From: Atopsyche davidsoni
Lineage: Eukaryota; Arthropoda; Insecta; Trichoptera; Hydrobiosidae
Length of the DNA: 64,000 nt
NCBI GenBank assembly: GCA_022113835.1
Contig: JAILWY010000027.1
Location: forward strand, 6,512,501 to 6,576,500
Reading direction: 5' to 3'
Position numbers and translations under genes: made by a program. This document shows, piece after piece, positions 25,431 to 38,501 of the stretch. Numbering within the stretch: position 1 is the first letter of the stretch; every line of letters begins with the position of its first letter. A model generated the notes under the pieces. The model saw only the letters and a program-made list of their open reading frames with translations. It ran no database searches and was not told where the DNA came from.

Positions 25431-26200
25431 TTAACCATATTTACCTGACGATCTGCTGAGCAGCTTAGACTTCATTTAGTGGCCGTGTCGGCAGTTTTCC
25501 TTATTGAAATGCACAAGAAGATCATGGACATTAGCTAACGCGTGACTCATTCCTAATACTTATTACATGGGCTAATATGCCTTGAAAAACCTGGTAATAC
25601 TGTGTTACGTTAATTCACTTTTAATTGTAGACGGAGTACGCGGTATTCTAGAAAGTACTGAAGCGAAAGCGCACACGCCGGAACGTGAGCATATTGTTAT
25701 ATATTTTTTAAACATAATTTTTAACAAAATAAATATATTCTCAGCTCTCTACTTCTCCTGCGAGACGCACGTTGCGTCGCCGCATATCTCACCACCAGCT
25801 AGGCAGCCATAAAAGAAAATTGCAAAGACACATCAAACCTATCTTTACCGCCCCGCCGTTAAGTTTGTGTTCGACATAAAACTGTTCCCGTGCCATTGGG
25901 CGAGCGGTACTAACACTCAAAACTACCCCTTAGAAAGTGTCCTCCATCAAATTGGGGTTAGGCTCTTCGCATTTACGACCCCGAGAAGAGGGTTGCCACC
26001 ATAACGGGAAAAATAAATTCGCTGGAATTGCTTTTCCGCACAGAGATACCCCCTTCTATGTTATACGATACACACTCGCATCGGGGTATTCCGCAGAGTC
26101 CTCCCCTCTGTATATTGCTCCCTCTAAGTCTCGATATTAATAACATGGAGAGTTGGGTAAAAAAATATCGCCAGATTTATGTTTATGCCATCACCTGAGC
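25431..26200. promoter_or_regulatory. GC-richer island group, candidate regulatory DNA
   Basis: Patches at about 25440-25560 and 25740-26150 have a higher GC content than their surroundings and carry no convincing exon. A TTTACGACC word lies at 25972-25980 and recurs in the island at 38 kb. Open frames here are not protein-like. Enhancer-type function is inference. Confidence 0.35.
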
Positions 26201-26517
26201 GGGAAGGTTTGAAATAAATATAAAGAATTTCTACTCTGAATTATAATGAAGATGCTCGAAATATTCATAAAAAAATTAAATAAAAACTAATTAAGATCTG
26301 ATGAATGTTCGAAGTCACAGTTAAAAAGTACGATCCAATATGATTTATTAAATTCACATGATAATATTGTAGATTATACGAGAAGGGACATCCGACTTTA
26401 TATACTTTACACGTGTTGGGAAACCAAGTGAAAAGTAAAGAGGTTTAAAGGCAGCATGCAGCAGTGTCTTATTGGGGAATCACAAAAACCCGTGTACGCT
26501 ATTTTGAAAGGCTCTTG

Positions 26518-26569
<52 letters not shown>

Positions 26570-28394
26570 CAAAAAAGATCAGTGCTTCCTGCTTTTGATT
26601 CCGGAATCCCACGTCAGCACGTAACTGCGCCAATTTTTTCAGCAGCCATAAATTATTTGCAACTAGCAATATATAAGATAAAAAAATAAATAAAAAAGTA
26701 AGGGCGTATCTACACTCAAGCGTACATCTGTGCTTAGAGTTTAGAATCCTCCCTTCCCTGTGAATATTGCTCGGCTGCAGGCACGCAGGGGAAGTTGAAT
26801 GCATTCGGTCGTTAAACGCTTTTGCGACCAAGGGGTAGTAATTTGAAGCGGGCTTAGAAACGTCTCATTGGTTGCATTCGCATCAGAATGAGAACGGTGC
26901 AGATGTGGTGGAAACGACACAAGGGTCTTTAGAAAAGTAGGCAGATATTTATTCCGTGATTTTGATGTTATTAATATAAAAAATGTATATTATTTGTGCA
27001 GATTAATTTTATTAAGGAAAAAGATAGCAACATCCGTATTTACAAATAACAAACTTTTATATACAATTGTTTACTTTTGTTATTATAGGACATGGAACCG
27101 GTATCTATCATGTACGATAAGCAAACATAGTTCTTTTATAATAAGAGCAAACAGCAATATAATAATATTTTGTAAAGTGCATACTTTGTGTATACGCATC
27201 TTTACAAAGTAATAAAATATTGATTCTTATAACGACGTATGATTAGAAATATATTGAAACTATTTATTTAATACTAGGCAATGCCGAATAATACAGTTTA
27301 TTTTTACTTCGATCTTATAAGACATAAGTTTTTTAATTATTTTATGTTTATCAATCTTGATACTTTTCGTATGTTCCTCATGACTTGCACTTGAAGTTGT
27401 TTGAGGAATTTCAATATATTTAACTAAGTATTTTTTTGGAGTATTATATTTTGAACTTAACAGTTTCACGGGTTAAAACATATTCTCAATATACCGAACT
27501 GTGAAATTCCAATCTATGAATAAATCAGATGAAACATATCTCTCCTAAAAAATAATAGGAAAAAAAATAGCTACAATATATTTGCCATCTTAAGGTTTCA
27601 AAGTCTTATGGATAATACAATTGCGTTTCAATTTATATTCAATTTGTTTTATAATTGTTTCAAATAAACGGAAAACTCTCGATAAAAAAAGCTTAACATG
27701 ACAAACGTTTTTCATTAGTTTTTTTGTACACAAAAAACATTGAAATGCTTTCTATATCATTTACTTGCAAATCTTTAGCTCCTAGATTCTTGTCATCTTA
27801 TGCAAAAATAAATAAAGTGTGAAATAATGACTAGTGAAATTTACAGGGCTCTCTTATATAATATGCGGCTGACCAAAAGACTTCTCAATCGGATCATCCG
27901 AAACTGACTGAGTAATGATGTCTCCTGCTCGTGGTATTTTACAAAATAAACCGCATCTTTGCTAAATCAATTCTAAGAGTGCAGGTAATATATTATAAGG
28001 ATTTCAAATCTAATTAATTATCTTATTTATATGTTTATGAATTTGGCTAATTTTTAACTATGATTAAATAGCTCAAGAGACAATTGATATTTTTATTAAA
28101 TTTTGAATTTTAATACTATTAAATAATAAGCAGCTAATAACAACAAATATAATTCTTTTTTAAATCAACTAGTATCTTTCCGAAATACCACGATTATGTA
28201 AAATATGTGAATAAAGCGTAATTTGTAAATTATATTGATAACTCAAAAATATACTTGATATTTATTTGTGAACATTTATTTTTAATGAAAAGATTATTTT
28301 AAAGTAAGCTTTACGTAAGAAATTTATATTTATTATACTGTCTTTTCAGATTTAGTAGATTGCCTTTATTCCAGAACCTGCAAGGTTTTATATT
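26201..28394. other. AT-rich non-coding tract with a TA microsatellite
   Basis: A pure (TA)n run occupies about 26520-26567. A GC-richer patch at 26715-26880 precedes ordinary AT-rich sequence. No gene is supportable. Confidence 0.5.
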
Positions 28395-28470
28395 GTTTCG
28401 TAGTTTAGCATACTTGTTAGCGGACCGAAAGTCCCGGACTTGAATTCGAGTAAAGTAATATTTTTTTAAA
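28395..28470 (+). mobile_element. tRNA-derived SINE-like fragment
   Basis: GTAGTTTAGCATACTTG resembles a pol III A box, and about 35 bases later CCCGGACTTGAATTCGAG resembles a degenerate B box. An A/T-rich tail follows. It resembles the tRNA-like heads of insect SINEs. It is too diverged to be a working tRNA. Confidence 0.35.
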
Positions 28471-31134
28471 TTCTATTACATTTATAAATTGAAAAATTAA
28501 ATTTTAGGCAAATGCCAAAAACGTATCAACCCGGAAATAGTCATGATTGGTTATGAATGCTTTTAACTGTTTCCTTACACGGCTGTTTTATCTGGCTTCC
28601 TACTTCTATACAATAGTTTGATTTATAAGCTCTTTCTTCTCAAATTATAAAATATATTATGAAATAAAAATAAGAATCTTATAATAATGAACGTACCAAC
28701 CATAAAATTGAAATTTTATATGATCTCAAATGAAGTTATTTACGATTTGCGGAAAAATATTCATCATGCTTTTTCTCTGCATAATATTTTTTTCTTTGCT
28801 TTAGTATAATCTATAAATAATATTTTTTTATATTAAATTGTAATTTGTGGTTGAAATTAAAACTATACATAAAATTTATATTTGTATTGAATATTAATTT
28901 CGAGTTAATTTAAACAAAGTTACATGCTTCAGAATAATGCAATGAATGGGACCTGAAAAAAAACCTACAAAATCATACAACAAAACTATTTTTTTAAGTA
29001 ACCCATCTACCTATTCGCTGAGCTACAATCCTTTTACTATTTTTTCTGTCAGAAATAAAAAGCATCGGCGTCTACATTGTGGTCGTTAAAGTTAAACAAG
29101 GGAACAATCTAACAACTGTTTGTTTATCTTCTATTGTAATCATCATGACTCGTAAACATGTTAACTATCAGGTAACAATGTAATTTCATGGGTTTCCTAA
29201 ATAAAGCTTAGTGTTAGCATTTTAACATTTAAAGACCTGCGGCCGATTTGGTGTTTTTCTCCCTTAACCTTTGACGAAGCACAAAATATATTGCGAATAT
29301 GATTTCCAGTAATTTTGAAACTGTTTGACTAGATAAATATAACACTGTCTTGTGGTCTTGAGATGAAGACTTTTGCCATCATTCCCCGAGTATATAAAAA
29401 TAGTAAGGCATCACAAAAAAGTGAATTAAAAATAGTAGGTATATTCGACAGTATCTTAAGACAAAATTATTGAGTAAGTATCTTCAAATGTATTAAAATA
29501 TTTTCTTTAAAAATAGACGTATCATTGAATATGAATTTAAAAAATCCCTAAAAGTACTTTATATTTAGTATGTAATGAAAAATTGTTTTATTTTTATTTT
29601 GATAAACTATATTTATATCAAAAATAATTTCCCTTTGCATATTTTGCCGGATGATATAGGTATTTGAAAAAAGGTGAGATAGGTATTTTATTAGTTTCGA
29701 CAGTTTTCATTTCATATTTGTGAAAAAAGTAAAGCACGTTTCCAGTAAAAATAAAAATGTCATAACTGCAGGTAATAAAAATAGATATTCAATAAATGGC
29801 CCTGAATATTACTTTCTCTAAAACTATTTTTAGTGCTGATGAAATAATATTAATGTGTATTATAAATTTAAATAATAGGACTACTTTATGAAATCATTCA
29901 TAATTTTTTATACTCACATGGTATTCAAGTTCATAAAATTAAATTCATCATAATTTAATGTAATATTATAAATGTTGTGAAAAGCAGTCATTATTTTCGG
30001 CTCAATGCAATCAAAGTTTTGTGCCTTCACTTTTGAAACGTCTGTTGGTTATTTACGTGTAGACTATGGGTTTATGAAATTTAATAATTTGTTAAGGCTG
30101 TGCTCATAGCCGAGGATTGCGAAGTGGGAAGCGTCGGTAAGGTAATTAATATTATGTACGCCATACTGTCTTTTTCATAATGACAGAATGGCGTGGTGTG
30201 CAGTGAAGGCAAGCAACATATAAAAAACTGGTCAATTAAAAGCAGAATCCAGCATTTTACTTGGCACAACGGATTCATATTTAATCACAACAGACTCAAA
30301 ACAAATTTGGAAAAATAATATGGTTTGTATCTAATTCTTACATTCTTTTAAGTACACACGCCAATGATTAGATATATGCAAAGTATTTCTTCTTATAAAT
30401 GCAGATATTGTGGAACTTATTTTTTTACACCGTAAAATTCAGTTTTTACTAGGATAAACGAAAGTAGGTATTATAAAATATTATATATTATGTATTGTAT
30501 GAAATTATGCATACTCTATTTATTTCAATACGCTATAAAAAACACCAAAACAAGGCATATTATTTTATATAATAATAACATGCCTAATAATAAGTTTTTT
30601 TTATGTGATGGTATAGTTGAAAAACATGTGCAAATTACATGTTTTAATATATTGATGTGGTAAATACTATAATGTAAAAAAAATTACGAATTTGCGTACA
30701 TACATTATAAAAAGCATAGTGAAATTAATGATAATATTAATAATTAATAACGAAGAGCGTAAAGCTAAGATTTACGTATCCATAAAATATCTCTCAAATG
30801 TTACGGATTCTTATACGGTTTTAATCTATTGCAATGTGAAAAATACTTACACATAAACAACCTTTTCACTAAAGGCACAGTTCGCTGTTGCAAACTAAAT
30901 TTTTTAAAGGTTCTATTTCAAAGGTTTGATTATATTCATCAGTTTTAATCGATGCTTCAAAGTTCATTTGAGGTTTAGAAAGTAATACTTGCATATTGAA
31001 GACATGCATTTTACATTGCGCTTTCACCAATAGGTTACATTACTGAAAGTACTAAGATATACCCGCTAAAGCAGTTATGGTGGGTAAAGTGTAAATTTGT
31101 GAAATGTAGCGATCAGAAAAAGTAGTAGTTATAT
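28471..31134. other. AT-rich non-coding tract
   Basis: No gene is supportable. A tRNA-like A box on the minus strand near 28998-29028 lacks a B box. A slightly GC-richer patch lies near 30090-30200. Confidence 0.5.
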
Positions 31135-31708
31135 TTGAACGAGAAATCGGATGATTTCGAATACCTTAGATCCAAGAATTTCACGCAAAAGGCGAGAAGA
31201 AACTTTCATTAAATACAATATATGTAAAAAAAACAATTTAATATCAAATTAAATTATAAAACTTATACTCGAACTATAAAAAAATATTTTAAGGCCATTC
31301 AAGATCTGTCCCTTTTCGGTCACGTGAAGCCACGAGAAGTCGGATGATTTCGAATACCTTAGATCCAAGAATTTCACGCAAAAGGCGAGAAGAAGCTTTC
31401 ACTAAATACAATATATGTAAAAAAAAATTTTATATCAAATTAAGTTATAAAACTTATACTCGAACTATAAAAAAATATTTTAAGGCCATGCAAGATCTGT
31501 CCTTTTTCGGTCACGTGAAGCCACGAGAAGTCGGATGATTTCGAATACCTTAGATCCAAGAATTTTACGCAAAAGGCGAGAAGAAGCTTTCACTAAATAC
31601 AATATATGTAAAAAAAAAATTTAATATCAAATTAAGTTATAAAACTTACACTCGAACTATAAAAAAATATTTTAAGGCCATGCAAGATCTGTCCCCTTTT
31701 CGGTCACG
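31135..31708. repeat. Tandem repeat, about 192-bp unit, three copies
   Basis: The word GATGATTTCGAATACCTTAG recurs at 31150, 31343 and 31534 (spacings 193 and 191). Each copy ends in a CGGTCACGTGA-type sequence. Copies are nearly identical apart from A-run length and a few substitutions, so the expansion is recent. The frame is open within units (for example 31344-31538), but this reflects composition rather than a gene. It abuts a GC-rich island. Confidence 0.9.
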
Positions 31709-31960
31709 TGATAGTGCCTCAAACATGGCTGCTTGTATTCGCATACTCGTTCCAGAGCTCATCCCCTCGTTTTCTTCCAACTCGGGGGTAGGACCGCCCC
31801 TTCAGCGATGGCCGCCGTTCCAAATGGTTCAGAGTTCCGGGATTCTGGCGGAGGGGTGCGGGGCGCGAGAGGGGCGTAGAAAGGGAACTTTCATTCAGGG
31901 GGAGACGTGAAACGCGAAATGGCCGAAACGTGGATAACATGGCGGCATGAATTATTTTTT
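31709..31960. promoter_or_regulatory. GC-rich island with three ATGGCSG words
   Basis: This is a strongly GC-rich, CpG-bearing patch in AT-rich DNA. ATGGCCG or ATGGCGG occurs at 31808, 31919 and 31939, matching the PHO/YY1 core. Both strands have open frames but no protein resemblance. It could be a promoter or Polycomb-type element for a plus-strand gene. Low certainty. Confidence 0.4.
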
Positions 31961-32527
31961 GAAAATATTTCAGTTTCAGAGATATCAAAATTATTTAATG
32001 CAGATTCACGTTTAACACTAAAAAATTGATAATACACTTAATTTTTTTGAATATATAGGATAGGAAAACTTGCTTGATTTTACTATCAATATTTAATTGA
32101 TCTTGCTTTATTTATTACATTTAGGGACTGCTGTGCGTTCTTCAAAAAAATCTCTATTAAAAAAGTACCTGCATAAAATATTTACAGAAGAATTAAATGA
32201 TGCAATTCTTAATACATGGACCGTCACACTTTGAAATTGTAAAAACACACTTTACACTTTAAAAAAAAGTTATTACATTATTATACAATTACTAACATAT
32301 TTATAATCGAACAAATTACATAGACACTTGGGTGTAATAGTTACAGTTTGCGTTTATCTAGTTGAAAATTTCATTCAAATCCAATAATTTTATATTACTT
32401 GAACTTAATCAATATTTTTTAAATAAGTAGAAATAATTATTTGTTTTTATACTTTAATAAGTAATAATCAAAATAAATAAGGGTTAGTGTAATTTAAAAA
32501 CATAACTTGCTACCTTTTACATTTCAG

Positions 32528-32651
32528 GACATCTTTCGATGTTGAGTGACACGGTTCTCCAATACTGTCGTGAATTATCAAGTAAAAAGTCAAACGAAGA
32601 GACTGACCAAGGACTCAAACTCCTGCTGAAAACTGGACTATCAACTAAAAC
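32528..32651 (+). other. Candidate coding exon of an unrecognised gene
   Basis: The exon is flanked by a strong acceptor (tttacatttcag) and donor (ac|gtgagc). One frame is open throughout and contains an ATG at 32539 beginning MLSDTVLQYCRELSSKKSN. The next part ends LKLLLKTGLSTK in phase 2. I do not recognise the protein. It may be an early exon of a plus-strand gene continuing right. Confidence 0.35.
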
Positions 32652-33147
32652 GTGAGCACCGGTAGATATGCTTTCCTTTTCTCAGGACGATCCTGGCGTT
32701 TCTTTTGCTTCAGCTCCAGTCGGATCCAAATGCTGATCTTGCTTCAGTTCCCACGATCAAATGTATTGATAAAACACAGTATTGTGGTTTAATTTTACTG
32801 ACAAAACCACGTAGCTGGTGGTGAAGTGCACTCGTTGAAACCTTCAATAAACAAAGGTTATTTTATAGTTTCACCAGCTTGGTATATTATGTCATAAGAG
32901 CAAGAATCTCGAAATAGAAACATCTTTCGCTCGAACACTAAGCGTTTATTTTTCAACAAAAACACTTTTTGAATTTAACAGATTTCACAGTACACTTCTT
33001 AGTATATTAAAAGCTAACACTAAAACCTAAACGTATGCACTATAAAGATTACATTCAGATAATTTTACAGCCATTCATTTTGAATTCAGCTCGGCATTAA
33101 ATACTGAAAGCGATTAAATGGATAAATGAATTATATGCGTTAAACAG

Positions 33148-33246
33148 TCAGTTCGGTTCCGCGTCCCCGCGAAGAGTCCGCAGTGTTGTGGCTCGGCCGC
33201 AGCGGAAAATTGACTTTATTTCCTATTTTTGTGAAACTAAACTTTA
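33148..33246 (+). promoter_or_regulatory. Possible core promoter and non-coding first exon
   Basis: A TCAGTT initiator (A at 33150) starts a GC-rich stretch of about 60 bp that returns to AT-rich sequence and ends in a strong donor (ttta|gtgagt) at 33247. There is no ATG inside, as expected for a 5' UTR exon. If real, the gene's next exon is far to the right or outside the window. Confidence 0.35.
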
Positions 33247-34593
33247 GTGAGTAATAAAAACAAATCCTTATTCAATATGCGGCTATTAAACTGCGTTTCA
33301 CGCGTATTTGGGAAGCATTAAAATGCGCGCTACCTGGGTGTATCCTAGAATTTAGTTTTAGTGTGGACGCACTCACACAAGAAAATCGAAGTATGCAGTC
33401 TGTATTTAACTGTATTTTTATATTAATTTAAATTATATACTTAATTTTTAAGATGTTTTATGTAGGGTGTAAAAACCAAATATTAGTTAGAAGCAATGTT
33501 TTTTTTTCATTATATTCTTTGCATTTGCAATGAGATTTGTTTTCTTTATCAGGTTTACGGATTATTTTATCAATCAATAAAACATTGTCTATAAAATATG
33601 AATAAGTATAATTAAATAACGGATATTAGAAACTAATTAATTTATCACTTATAGTTAATAAATTAGCTGGAATACAGCTGGGTTTATTTTCTAAAAATTC
33701 AGCTAAAATAAACTAAACTTTAGAGATCTCATTTTAAACCACTTTTTAATACAACGCCAGTTAGTTTAATTTTGATAAACTTAAATGCAAGATGTTGTGA
33801 CTATCGGTTTATATCTTGCCTTTAGCAAATGAGATTATTTTTTTATTTAAAGATTTATTGTGATTCATGATAACAGAAATTTTCGGATAATTCGTTTGAA
33901 AAAATGTCTAAAACAAATTTAAAAATTCAAATTTATCATTATCAAATTTTGGGTTTTATATCAACTCTATGAATACAACAATAATTATATAAAAATAATA
34001 GAATCACTTTAAAGTAAGATACAATATTTCCAAAATCGTACTGACTTTTAGCCTTTTTAGTATTGTTATACCTTTATAATTTTAAAATGCGTTTCAAACA
34101 TTTAATAAGATTAATTAATAAAGCTACCTTTAGCTTTTAATAAAGATGAAAAATAATCGCATTTTTAACGCAAGTCGGCAACCTATAAACTTTGTACACA
34201 GAAAAGTTTATAAAGTTAAATAGTTGTCTGTTAAATAAAACGTATCCCACCATATATAAATATGCTTCAAAGATATTTTAACTACTTTTTTTTAGACTTA
34301 AAAAAATATTTTACGGTTGCTTTCATTTTTACATTGAAGCAAACAATTACAGCCAAGAATCATATTTTTATTTACCAGACTGACTTTTCGGCTCACTGCT
34401 CTATTCTTGACCTTTCCTTAACATCAATTTAAAACAACCGTATGTTTTAACAAACTCTCACAATCATCATGTACTAGTGGTAGTGCCAAACCTTCGGTAG
34501 AAGATACAAAATATTTAAAAAGTAAGCAAACCTTTCACATTATTTATTGCATGTGGGTGTTATGATTTTTTCGTGCTAACGATGTAGCTGGTA
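33247..34593. other. AT-rich non-coding tract, possible intron
   Basis: No coding sequence or repeat was recognised. Confidence 0.5.
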
Positions 34594-34797
34594 TTTCTTC
34601 TTCTTCGGGTCCCTTTCCTCAAAGGAAGTTGGTGACCATTTCATTGAATACATATTTATCCTGGGCCAGTCTTACTAATTCGGCTGTACTTCCAACTTCC
34701 AACCACTGGCGTAAATTCCTTATCCAAGTAAGTTTCCTTCATCCAATGCTTCTTTTTTCTTCAAATTTTTCTTGGATAATTAGCTGTAGGATGCCAT
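34594..34797 (-). mobile_element. LINE 3'-end fragment, copy 2 (best copy)
   Basis: The minus strand encodes WIRNLRQWLEVG, then LVRLAQDKYVFNEMVTNF followed by a stop and GAA repeats. This is the R-x-W-T/L...RLA.D...N type ending seen in non-LTR retrotransposon ORF2 proteins. It aligns with copy 3 at 52.9 kb over more than 120 bp and with copy 1 at the tail. Confidence 0.65.
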
Positions 34798-37700
34798 ATT
34801 TATAGGTGGTAAAACATATGCTTATCTTCCACTTCGACGATTTGTAATTTAATTAAAAAAATATCTTAAAAATTAAATCATTCGGGATAACGGGAATTTT
34901 CGTTTCATTTAATGAAATTTTGAACAATAAAAGCAATGCTCGTTACTACAAAATGTCTATGTGGAGTCATGAAAGCCAGTAAAGCAATTCGACTAAAGTG
35001 TTTTATTCCGTTTGATCAGGCTACAAGAACTGGTGAAGATAATCCTATTTCACTACTTGCGCAATTATTTTAAATGGTTAGAATTTTTCGTACCATGATC
35101 CTTTTCAGCAACAGTGGCCAATAAAGAGTGTTTCAGAAGGAGTGCAATAATTAAAAAAAAAAAACGCAAAGCGTGTTGAAAAATTCAACCGGTCTTTTTA
35201 AAATCAGTAAATGCCTGATCACCACAAATACGAGTTATGTATTTCTTAGTTTTTTAGGTCGCTTGTGAGTAAATCGTAAAACAAAAATGTTATTTTACAG
35301 TTCGAAAGCTTTTCTGTTTATTTCAATAATGATTTTTTCATAGAAAAAGCACAATTCCTAGTACTTCTAACAGTTGCAAATGCCTGTATGTTTTTAATAG
35401 TACATATAAAAAAACGATTTCTTCACTTACTATGACACAACGCTAATATTATAACATGTCATAATTGTTGTCTGGAAAATACCATTATTAAATAAATCCA
35501 TAAATATTGTAAGAATACCAAAACACATTTATCATACAATTTCCAAGAATTCATAGGTCAGACTAGAGAACTCCCATGTATTTACTAACTATACAATTTT
35601 TTTCTAAATGCGACGCGTAGGTAGATATTAAATAGGTTTATGTGTTGCCCTTACAATGCGAATCGCAGAACATCCCAGGTCGTAAATCAACAACACTTTG
35701 CAACATTGTACGTTATTCTTACTCTTTGAATACACACTGACGCTATAAAACCTCTGAAAAGGGTAAACCCAGAGAATTAATTCTGCGCTGCCCGGAGTAT
35801 GGACAGACTGGTAAAGCAACAATAGACCTAGCTTACGTGCTCACGGCATGGCGGTTCATTATGTACGATAATCTTTTATGCGATATTTTAACGAATACCC
35901 AATACAAAAACTAAAGAAACTAATTTGATTTGCACTTTATACTGCTGGGCCTATTCAGATATCTCTCAAATGCCTAAAATTGATGAAAAATGATGCTGCA
36001 ACAATATTAAGGTATTTATCAAATGATTTTTACCAGAGGTAGATGAACTAAAAAAAATGTTTATAAAAACAATCACAGGTGTTTGATCTTTGAAAAATTC
36101 AATTCCAACATTTATTTTTAAGAATAATAAAATTACTATTAATTACTATTTAATTACTATTGGTATTTGGACTACAGAACTGGTCTTTTTAAGTATAAAC
36201 GAAAAACAAACTTATATCAATGTAAATATTTTTTTCTTCTGTAAATAACGTCAAATTATTTTTAATAAACATAAAATGATTTTAAATATACCATACTATT
36301 TTTTTGGCACAGAAAATTTATTTTTATAATCCAAACCATATACAAAGTCTTCATTTTTTTATTTCAATATTTTTTTTAGACGTTTATATTACTTCTAAAT
36401 AATTTTTTTTCAGAATATTCTAAGTATTTATTAACAATTTCCTATTTTTCTGTACAACCTTCTCACGAAATGATCGGCGTTTCGTTATTGATCCTTTCAT
36501 TCTGCGCAAGGCACCTCGTCCTCAAATGCCACCAGAGCAGAGCGAGAGGGGCTTATTTTTTGTTCTGTCCGTGTTTCATAGCACCTAGGGATGGCACAAT
36601 ATTGCTTTAGCTACGATCACGACTTTTCACGGTTTTTTTAAAATCAATATTATATACTTATGAATGGTGTATTTTAAAAAACGTCAAAAAAACGTAAAAA
36701 TTACAATTTAATTTAATACATGTTAATTAATGGTCAACGTTTTTTTTTGTAAATTCATAAATTCTTAAATAAAAAACTTACACTAATATTAACGTAAGAC
36801 GAGACAAGTGAGTTAACTTTAATAAATTTAAAAAAAACATAGAAGTGATAAAATGAAAATAACTTTTCAACGTTACATCACTTTTAAATTTACCGAAGGT
36901 ACATATTTTTGTTAGCTGAAGATATAAATTTCTTAGAAATTCACCGAGAACAGAAAAAATAGGACGGATGTTACTGTACCATATCAACTAAAGCTAAGGT
37001 TCTATTATTAATTTATAATAGTCTAGCTGTATTCTACATGGAACATTAACAAGATATTATTTCTGTTTTCACTGTTGTATGATCAATTTATGGAATCTAC
37101 AGCAAATATGAATTAAGTTTCTTTCATGTAATACATACAAGCAGCAAAGCTCTGTTTACGTTTACTTTTTTTAAAGTATTCTATAAGTAAAAGACATACA
37201 AGTTCAGCTTATCTAAATAAGGATGTGGAAATAAGAAGCTGTAAAAATGCAAGCAATTAAAGATTTTTCCCTTATTATTTAAATTAATTTTTATTGAAAA
37301 ATATTTAAAAAAATTAACATTCAAAGCGGTCTTTTTCTTTGCACCTTCGATATTAAACATGCAAATGAATTCAAATTCCGTTAGTTTCAACATTAAAAAA
37401 TAAAGTAACTGTGGAGCATCCCTAAAAATCCGAGGGTGGCACATGAGTTTTCCACAGTAAAGAAATGTAGTAAAAGCTTTGAACAGACCTCGCTAGATGA
37501 CCCTTGTAACCAAACAGACTTCTGCTGTGAAAAGGTTTGAAGATTAGATAAACATCTTTATTTTGAATATAAAATTATGTAATTTATTTGGTGTGTGATA
37601 TAATATATCTTATTTTACGTATTTTTGCACTATTTCACGTTATAAAAATGTTTATTATTCTTTATGATGATATTATGAATTAACAATAATGATTTAATAA

Positions 37701-37990
37701 GATACATATATTTTTATTTAAAAAAATAATATTTGATGTACTGAGATCTACATCAACAAAATATTAAAAAATTTAAAAAGTACATGTGCTTGGTGACCTA
37801 AGTAATTAGGAGCGTGAAGGTATATTGTACTATCTTAGTATACTGTACTTACTTAAAATATATTAACACTTTATATATATATATATACATATATATATCA
37901 TCAACTTCTCTAAAGATATTTGAAGCTTAAAACAATCTGCTCATTACAGGATGCGAACTTTTTCTATCACTCAACTTCATGCATCTCGAA
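34798..37990. other. AT-rich non-coding tract
   Basis: Contains a GC-richer patch at about 36470-36600 and a short TA/CA-type run at 37871-37898. No gene is supportable. Confidence 0.5.
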
Positions 37991-38235
37991 ACCCGATATT
38001 ACAACATAAAAAAACCATTCCCGTCGAGGAGGTATCAGAGCTGATTTATGTTTCAAAAATCCCATAAAATGGGAAATTTACGACCCGTCCCGGGAATATT
38101 TCCCTGCAAGATGCCGCCCCGTATATTATTTACTACAGAGTAGAAGGGAAAGAAACACCCCGACTTGCGCCAGCCTGGCTTTGGTTACTTAGTAAACTCA
38201 AATGTTTATGTTTTCCAAGCAAAATGGCCGAATTT
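37991..38235. promoter_or_regulatory. GC-richer island with TTTACGACC and ATGGCCG
   Basis: Contains TTTACGACC (38077-38085), CCATAAAAT (38062) and ATGGCCG (38224-38230). No exon-like frame with splice sites was found. Candidate enhancer or conserved element. Confidence 0.35.
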
Positions 38236-38455
38236 ACTGCCAGGCTGTCAATTATTTATTTGTAGATAAATCTTACCTCGCAAATTATTTAACGTGTGAA
38301 TATGCTCTTTATTCTCGTTTTTTCCGAGTAAAAATTATCTATGATGATAAATGCAAATATCCTGCAAGTTTTATCGCAGATTTAATAATAATGATTGCTT
38401 TACAAAAAAATACTATTATTTATATTATCTTAATGCATCTTATAATCCCAGAACA

Positions 38456-38501
38456 AAGACTTGCTTTCAAATCCATCTAGATGGATTTGAAAGCAAGTCT
38501 T
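38456..38501. repeat. Perfect 46-bp palindrome
   Basis: The left half (AAGACTTGCTTTCAAATCC + ATCT) is followed without any spacer by its exact reverse complement, centred on CATCTAGATG. Symmetry breaks at the next base on each side. It could fold as a 23-bp cruciform or hairpin, or be a fold-back insertion or assembly artefact. Confidence 0.95.

Noticed and set aside
26520..26567. Open frame ending in an Ile/Tyr repeat
   Set aside because: It is the translation of a (TA)n microsatellite.
28998..29028. tRNA-like A box on the minus strand (GTAGCTCAGCG)
   Set aside because: No B box, acceptor stem or anticodon arm can be built, so it is not a tRNA gene.
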